9,440 nt of DNA. It comes from Bacillota bacterium. Lineage in GTDB: Bacteria > Bacillota > UBA4882 > UBA8346. The stretch is taken from assembly GCA_003501335.1 (NCBI GenBank), contig DNPQ01000565.1:1-9440 (forward strand), in the 5' to 3' direction. The notes under the pieces were generated by a model. The model saw only the letters and a program-made list of their open reading frames with translations, did not search any database and was not told the DNA's origin. Every line of letters begins with the position of its first letter. Position 1 is the first letter of the stretch. The translations under genes were made by a program, and so were the position numbers. Shown piece after piece: positions 6,365 through 9,440 of the stretch.

Positions 6365-7066
6365 ATGGATAATCATCAACTTATCGTTCATGATCAGCTC
6401 AAATCACCGATTGCGGAAGCTTACCGAACTTTACGTACGAATATTCAATTTTCCAAACGGGATAGTGAGCTAAAGGCAGTTATGTTTACCAGTACCGGAC
6501 CGGCTGAGGGGAAGTCTACCACTGCTGCAAATACTGCTATAGCCTTGGCGCAATCCGGGAAGAAGATTATCATTGCCGATTGCGATTTTCGCAAACCGGT
6601 TTTACACCATATTTTTTCAAAACCTAATCGCGGTTTTACCAACGCCTTGGTAGAGGATACACCTTTAAAAAGTTTGATACAGGAAACAAAGGTCCCAAAT
6701 CTTCATTTATTGACCAGTGGGCCTATTCCACCCAATCCTTCGGAACTGCTTGGTTCGTCTCGAATGCTTTCATTATTTGAGGATTTGAAATCTCAATATG
6801 ATTATGTAATATTGGACACTCCACCTATTGTAGCTGTCACAGATGGTTGTGTGTTGGCATCACGGGTCGATGGGGTAATTATGGTGATTGCCGCAGGGAT
6901 GGTTCGGCCGGAGATGGCGCAACATGCCAAGGATTTGATTTTAAAAGCCAATGGGAAATTGTTGGGAGTGGTATTAAACAGGGTAGAGGTATTGGAGGAA
7001 TATTCGTATTATTACTATTATTATGGGGAAGAATGCCAAAACAAAAAGCAAAGGCAGTCCAGATAA
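6365..7066 (+). CDS. ywqD: BY-kinase: CpsD/CapB-family tyrosine-protein kinase
   Basis: Cytosolic autophosphorylating tyrosine kinase of 233 aa, the size of stand-alone Firmicutes BY-kinases. EAYRTLRTN (residues 18-26) is the oligomerisation motif. Walker A is TGPAEGKS (44-51), Walker A' IIADCDFRKP (69-78) and Walker B YVILDTPP (147-154). The C-terminus carries YSYYYYYY (213-220), seven tyrosines that would be the phosphorylation cluster, followed by a basic tail. It needs the cytosolic tail of the Wzz protein encoded 78 nt upstream for activation, and the YwqE-type phosphatase is its expected antagonist. ATG at 6365 with GGTGAGG at 6351-6357, 7 nt upstream. All catalytic motifs look intact. 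Confidence 0.94.
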   Translation: MDNHQLIVHDQLKSPIAEAYRTLRTNIQFSKRDSELKAVMFTSTGPAEGKSTTAANTAIALAQSGKKIIIADCDFRKPVLHHIFSKPNRGFTNALVEDTPLKSLIQETKVPNLHLLTSGPIPPNPSELLGSSRMLSLFEDLKSQYDYVILDTPPIVAVTDGCVLASRVDGVIMVIAAGMVRPEMAQHAKDLILKANGKLLGVVLNRVEVLEEYSYYYYYYGEECQNKKQRQSR

Positions 7067-7102
7067 GATAAAGACTATAGTGAGTATCTTTACTAGTTGT
7101 TG

Positions 7103-7110
7103 AAGGAGGT
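7103..7110 (+). other. Orphan Shine-Dalgarno sequence without a start codon
   Basis: AAGGAGGT matches the 16S rRNA anti-Shine-Dalgarno perfectly over 8 nt, better than any real gene start in the window. No ATG, GTG or TTG lies at the normal distance, and the local frames close quickly. It lies 36 nt after the kinase stop. It may be the remnant of a lost gene start, or a former start region of the sugar transferase now 322 nt downstream. Confidence 0.4.
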
Positions 7111-7245
7111 TTATAGCGTCAGGGGTTAAGACTGAAATAATAAATATTACAAAGGGGGTATAAACTGATAAATTAAGGCCAATAATGAAATGAAGAATAT
7201 TTAGTATATTCAACTAATAAAGAATAATTATAACACAAAATATTA

Positions 7246-7276
7246 CTTTGTCACAAAGAATGCAAAATACTATATT
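7246..7276 (+). promoter_or_regulatory. Sigma-A-like promoter with palindrome over the -35 box, upstream of the sugar transferase gene
   Basis: TTGTCA (7248-7253) and TATATT (7271-7276) each match the housekeeping consensus at 5 of 6 positions, with the ideal 17-bp spacing. The 13-bp palindrome CTTTGTCACAAAG (7246-7258) covers the -35 box, a classical repressor position. Initiation near 7283 would leave a leader of about 150 nt. The rest of the 365-nt gap (7067-7431) is very AT-rich and holds the orphan Shine-Dalgarno at 7103-7110 and no credible gene on either strand. Confidence 0.55.
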
Positions 7277-7431
7277 TGTTTTGTGGTAGAGTACAGATTT
7301 GTTTAACTTTATTGGATTGAAATATATAACGGTATTGGCCTTCAACAAAATAACTAAAAAATTATCATAATTCAAATCAATAATACATAAAATTATCAAA
7401 AAAGTTGCGATATTCCTGGGGGGGACTTTTG

Positions 7432-8988
7432 GTGCCAGTGGAAAATTTGCAAGCACTTAAGAGGGATCAAGGGCTTCTTGAATCGGACATGGATATGTTT
7501 GAAAGCGAATTTATCGATTCGGTCCCGCAAGTCTCCTCTATATCTTGGCTAAAGTCGCACCTAATTGAATCCCTGAGGAAACATCTCGCAGTTTTAATTT
7601 TATTAGTTTTCGATTACATAGCCGTTTTGTTGGCGATTCAAAGCGCTTTTTGGACAAGGATGTTTATGGTATCGCAACCATTGTCCTGGAAATTCTTCTT
7701 TGGCGTGAAATACCAATATTTTTATCTGTTTATTCCTTTTTTGTTTATTGGCCTAATCTGTTATGAACAGTTGTATCATCGCAGGCTCCCTTTTTGGGAA
7801 AGTTCCGCTAAATTAATCAAAGTATGTACCTTTGCGACTTTATTGACAGTAGGAAGTCTGTTTTTGGGAGGAACATCCCAATTTTTATCTAGGCTTTATA
7901 TCGGATTTGTCTGGCTATATTCCAGTTGTTATTTAGTCTTTGTCCGGTATTTTATTAAACGGATTTTGGTTGCAATCGGGCCCTGGCGTCAACCGGTAGT
8001 AGCTATTGGGAGCAGAGAGACCATAGAGGTCTTACGGCAAAGTTTTGCCGCCGAACCAGGTCTGGGATATAAAATCGTGGATATTATAGAATATTCCCCC
8101 AATTATTCCTTGCGAAAAGAACAATTGGGATCACATATGTTGAATGATTTGGAAGAGGTTATTATTACAAGCGGTGTATCGGAAGTGGTTATCGCTTTAC
8201 CCGAATTGAAGCGGGCTGAATTGCTACGATTGATTTATCGGGTACAGCCTTTGGTGAAACATTTAGGGATTATGCCTGACTTACAGGGTTTACCTTTGAG
8301 CAATCTGGAAACGGATTTCTTTTTTGACCAAAAAACTGTTATGCTCCGGGTGCGTAATAATTTATTGGGTTTTCGTAATCGGTTTTTTAAGAGAGTTTTT
8401 GATTTAATTTTTGGTTCGCTTTTTTCTTTGATTGCATTACCGTTGATGTTGCTGATTACAATATTCATAAAAATAGATTCTCCCGGTCCAACAATTCATG
8501 CCGGTAGGCGTCTGGGGAAAAATGGAAAGAAATTTAAATGTTATAAATTTCGGACCATGTATATCAATGAAGCAGAAATATTGCAAGAGCATCTCACAAA
8601 ATATCCGGAAGCAGCCGAGGAATGGCGACAATACGCCAAGCTTCGAGCCTATGATCCCCGAGCGACACGAGTAGGCAAATGGTTGCGTAAATTTAGCTTG
8701 GATGAGATACCTCAGATAATAAATGTTCTTAAAGGTGATATGAGTTTAGTCGGCCCTCGTCCTTATTTGCCGAGCGAACAGGAACGGATGAAGTATTATA
8801 AAAAGGTTATTTTGGAAACCGTACCTGGGATTACGGGCTTATGGCAAGTTGGAGGAAGAAATGAGATTACTTTTAATGGGCGGCTTTCTTTAGAATCTTG
8901 GTATGTAAGAAATTGGTCGATATGGCTTGATATTACATTGTTAATTCGGACGGTGGGAGCTGTATTGGGAAGAAAAGGGGCGTATTAG
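7432..8988 (+). CDS. wbaP: WbaP-type polyprenyl-phosphate sugar-1-phosphate transferase
   Basis: Initiating enzyme of repeat-unit assembly: transfers a sugar 1-phosphate (galactose or glucose in known members) from a UDP-sugar to undecaprenyl phosphate at the cytoplasmic face. 518 aa, normal for the long class. Four hydrophobic helices lie at about 54-75, 95-111, 128-145 and 152-174, then a nucleotide-binding-like domain at about 188-291. The catalytic half follows: a re-entrant helix 321-347 ending in DSPGP, KFRTM (372-376), catalytic DE in SLDEIPQ (424/425), GDMSLVGPRP (435-444), PGITGLWQVGGR (465-476) and a YVRNWSIWLD...RKGAY end typical of WbaP. GTG at 7432 is chosen because GGGGGGA lies 6 nt upstream (7419-7425); TTG at 7405 has no such site, and TTG at 7429 is an alternative. 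The exact sugar cannot be told from sequence. Confidence 0.88.
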   Translation: MPVENLQALKRDQGLLESDMDMFESEFIDSVPQVSSISWLKSHLIESLRKHLAVLILLVFDYIAVLLAIQSAFWTRMFMVSQPLSWKFFFGVKYQYFYLFIPFLFIGLICYEQLYHRRLPFWESSAKLIKVCTFATLLTVGSLFLGGTSQFLSRLYIGFVWLYSSCYLVFVRYFIKRILVAIGPWRQPVVAIGSRETIEVLRQSFAAEPGLGYKIVDIIEYSPNYSLRKEQLGSHMLNDLEEVIITSGVSEVVIALPELKRAELLRLIYRVQPLVKHLGIMPDLQGLPLSNLETDFFFDQKTVMLRVRNNLLGFRNRFFKRVFDLIFGSLFSLIALPLMLLITIFIKIDSPGPTIHAGRRLGKNGKKFKCYKFRTMYINEAEILQEHLTKYPEAAEEWRQYAKLRAYDPRATRVGKWLRKFSLDEIPQIINVLKGDMSLVGPRPYLPSEQERMKYYKKVILETVPGITGLWQVGGRNEITFNGRLSLESWYVRNWSIWLDITLLIRTVGAVLGRKGAY

Positions 8989-9032
8989 AACATAGCGCTA
9001 ATCATAACAAAGGTTAAATTTGCAATGTTCTA
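8986..9032 (+). other. Intercistronic stem-loop starting at the transferase stop codon
   Basis: TAGAACAT (8986-8993, including the stop codon) and ATGTTCTA (9025-9032) are perfect inverted copies. After one A-A mismatch, three more pairs (8995-8997 with 9021-9023, one a G-U) extend the stem, leaving a loop of about 23 nt. No T-run follows, so it is not a terminator. An RNA processing or stability element between the two genes is possible. Confidence 0.4.
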
Positions 9033-9070
9033 GTGGATGAATTGAAGGCAATAATCGGGGGGATATTAAG

Positions 9071-9440
9071 GTGAAAAAGGCTTTATTAACAGGAATTACA
9101 GGGCAGGATGGCTCCTACTTGACAGAGTTTTTATTAGATAAAGGATATGAAGTCCATGGAATTATCAGGCGTGTGAGTACTTTCAATACCAAAAGGATTG
9201 ATCACCTTTATGAAAATCCTGCGATTGGAAATAAGAGATTATTCCTTCATTACGGGGATTTGACTGATTCAAGTAATTTAAACCGGCTTATTGAAAAAAT
9301 TGGACCCAATGAAATATACAATTTAGGCGCTCAAAGCCATGTCAAGGTTTCTTTTGAGGTTCCTGAATATACCGCTGAAACTGATGCCATTGGTACTTTG
9401 CGGCTCCTTGATGCTATAAGGGAGAGCGGCATAAAATGTA
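9071..9440 (+). CDS. gmd: GDP-mannose 4,6-dehydratase, 5' part (cut by window end)
   Basis: Converts GDP-mannose to GDP-4-keto-6-deoxymannose, the entry to GDP-fucose, GDP-rhamnose and related deoxysugars. The 123 visible codons match the family closely from residue 1: the NAD(P)-binding Rossmann motif GITGQDGSYL (8-17), the IIRR (residues 31-34), STFNT and RIDHLY segment, HYGDLTDSSNL, and IYNLGAQSHVKVSFE; most relatives have NLAAQSHV, so A to G is a minor change. The full protein is usually about 340-370 aa, so roughly two thirds lies beyond the window. GTG start at 9071 with GGGGGGA at 9057-9063, 7 nt upstream. It probably shares the transferase transcript, 82 nt downstream of it. Its presence suggests a 6-deoxyhexose in the polymer. 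Confidence 0.94.
   Translation, partial: MKKALLTGITGQDGSYLTEFLLDKGYEVHGIIRRVSTFNTKRIDHLYENPAIGNKRLFLHYGDLTDSSNLNRLIEKIGPNEIYNLGAQSHVKVSFEVPEYTAETDAIGTLRLLDAIRESGIKC

Noticed and set aside
7358..7398. Direct repeat AAAATTATCA at 7358-7367 and 7389-7398, about three helical turns apart
   Set aside because: In a region this AT-rich, one such 10-base match is expected by chance.
6974..7456. A minus-strand reading frame across the wbaP upstream gap, open except for one stop at 7214-7216, giving hydrophobic peptides
   Set aside because: No ribosome binding site or good start, it overlaps two real genes, and its composition is what AT-rich DNA gives by chance. No family was recognised.
1..9440. 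CRISPR arrays, tRNA or rRNA genes, insertion sequences or attachment sites
   Set aside because: I saw no repeat-spacer pattern, no tRNA-like fold, no transposase and no terminal inverted repeats with target duplication.

Overview
The window looks like part of a Bacillota (Firmicutes, Clostridia-like) chromosome. It is moderately AT-rich, has good Shine-Dalgarno sites and frequent GTG/TTG starts, and carries a Firmicutes-style polysaccharide regulatory set: a PHP-type tyrosine phosphatase of the CpsB/YwqE family, plus a chain-length protein and a tyrosine kinase encoded as two separate genes. The exact genus cannot be read from this sequence. All recognised genes lie on the + strand.

Layout. 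At 64-1317 is a stand-alone Nramp manganese/iron transporter closed by a strong terminator at 1344-1378. At 1609-2838 is a SARP/BTAD-type transcriptional regulator with an unusual C-terminal degenerate GGDEF domain, followed by a probable terminator at 2942-2970. From 3140 to the window end is an exopolysaccharide/capsule locus. Its genes are the YwqE-type phosphatase (3140-3925), an OPX/Wza-like export protein (4121-4750), a Wzz/GumC-type chain-length protein with a long coiled coil (4802-6286), a BY-kinase with a C-terminal tyrosine cluster (6365-7066), a WbaP-type polyprenyl-phosphate sugar-phosphate transferase (7432-8988), and the first 123 codons of a GDP-mannose 4,6-dehydratase (9071 onward, cut by the window edge).

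How they fit together. WbaP-type enzymes load the first sugar phosphate onto undecaprenyl phosphate. Gmd starts GDP-6-deoxyhexose synthesis. The Wzz protein and BY-kinase control polymer length and export, YwqE removes phosphate from the kinase tyrosine cluster, and the OPX protein forms the exit route. The regulator directly upstream is the natural candidate to control the locus.

Most interesting points. (1) The intergenic regions upstream of the regulator and upstream of the first polysaccharide gene share an ungapped 80-bp element (54/80 identical by hand count, ending in a perfect 10-mer). Each copy begins right after a terminator, which suggests shared control of the regulator and the operon. 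(2) The regulator's GGDEF-like domain has lost its catalytic motif but keeps an RxxD in the position of the c-di-GMP inhibitory site. This suggests a one-component SARP that may sense a cyclic dinucleotide and control exopolysaccharide. (3) The export machinery mixes Firmicutes features (split kinase, PHP phosphatase) with diderm features (OPX protein, long coiled-coil Wzz). A 365-bp gap before the WbaP gene holds a good sigma-A-like promoter with a palindrome over its -35 box and an orphan Shine-Dalgarno sequence.
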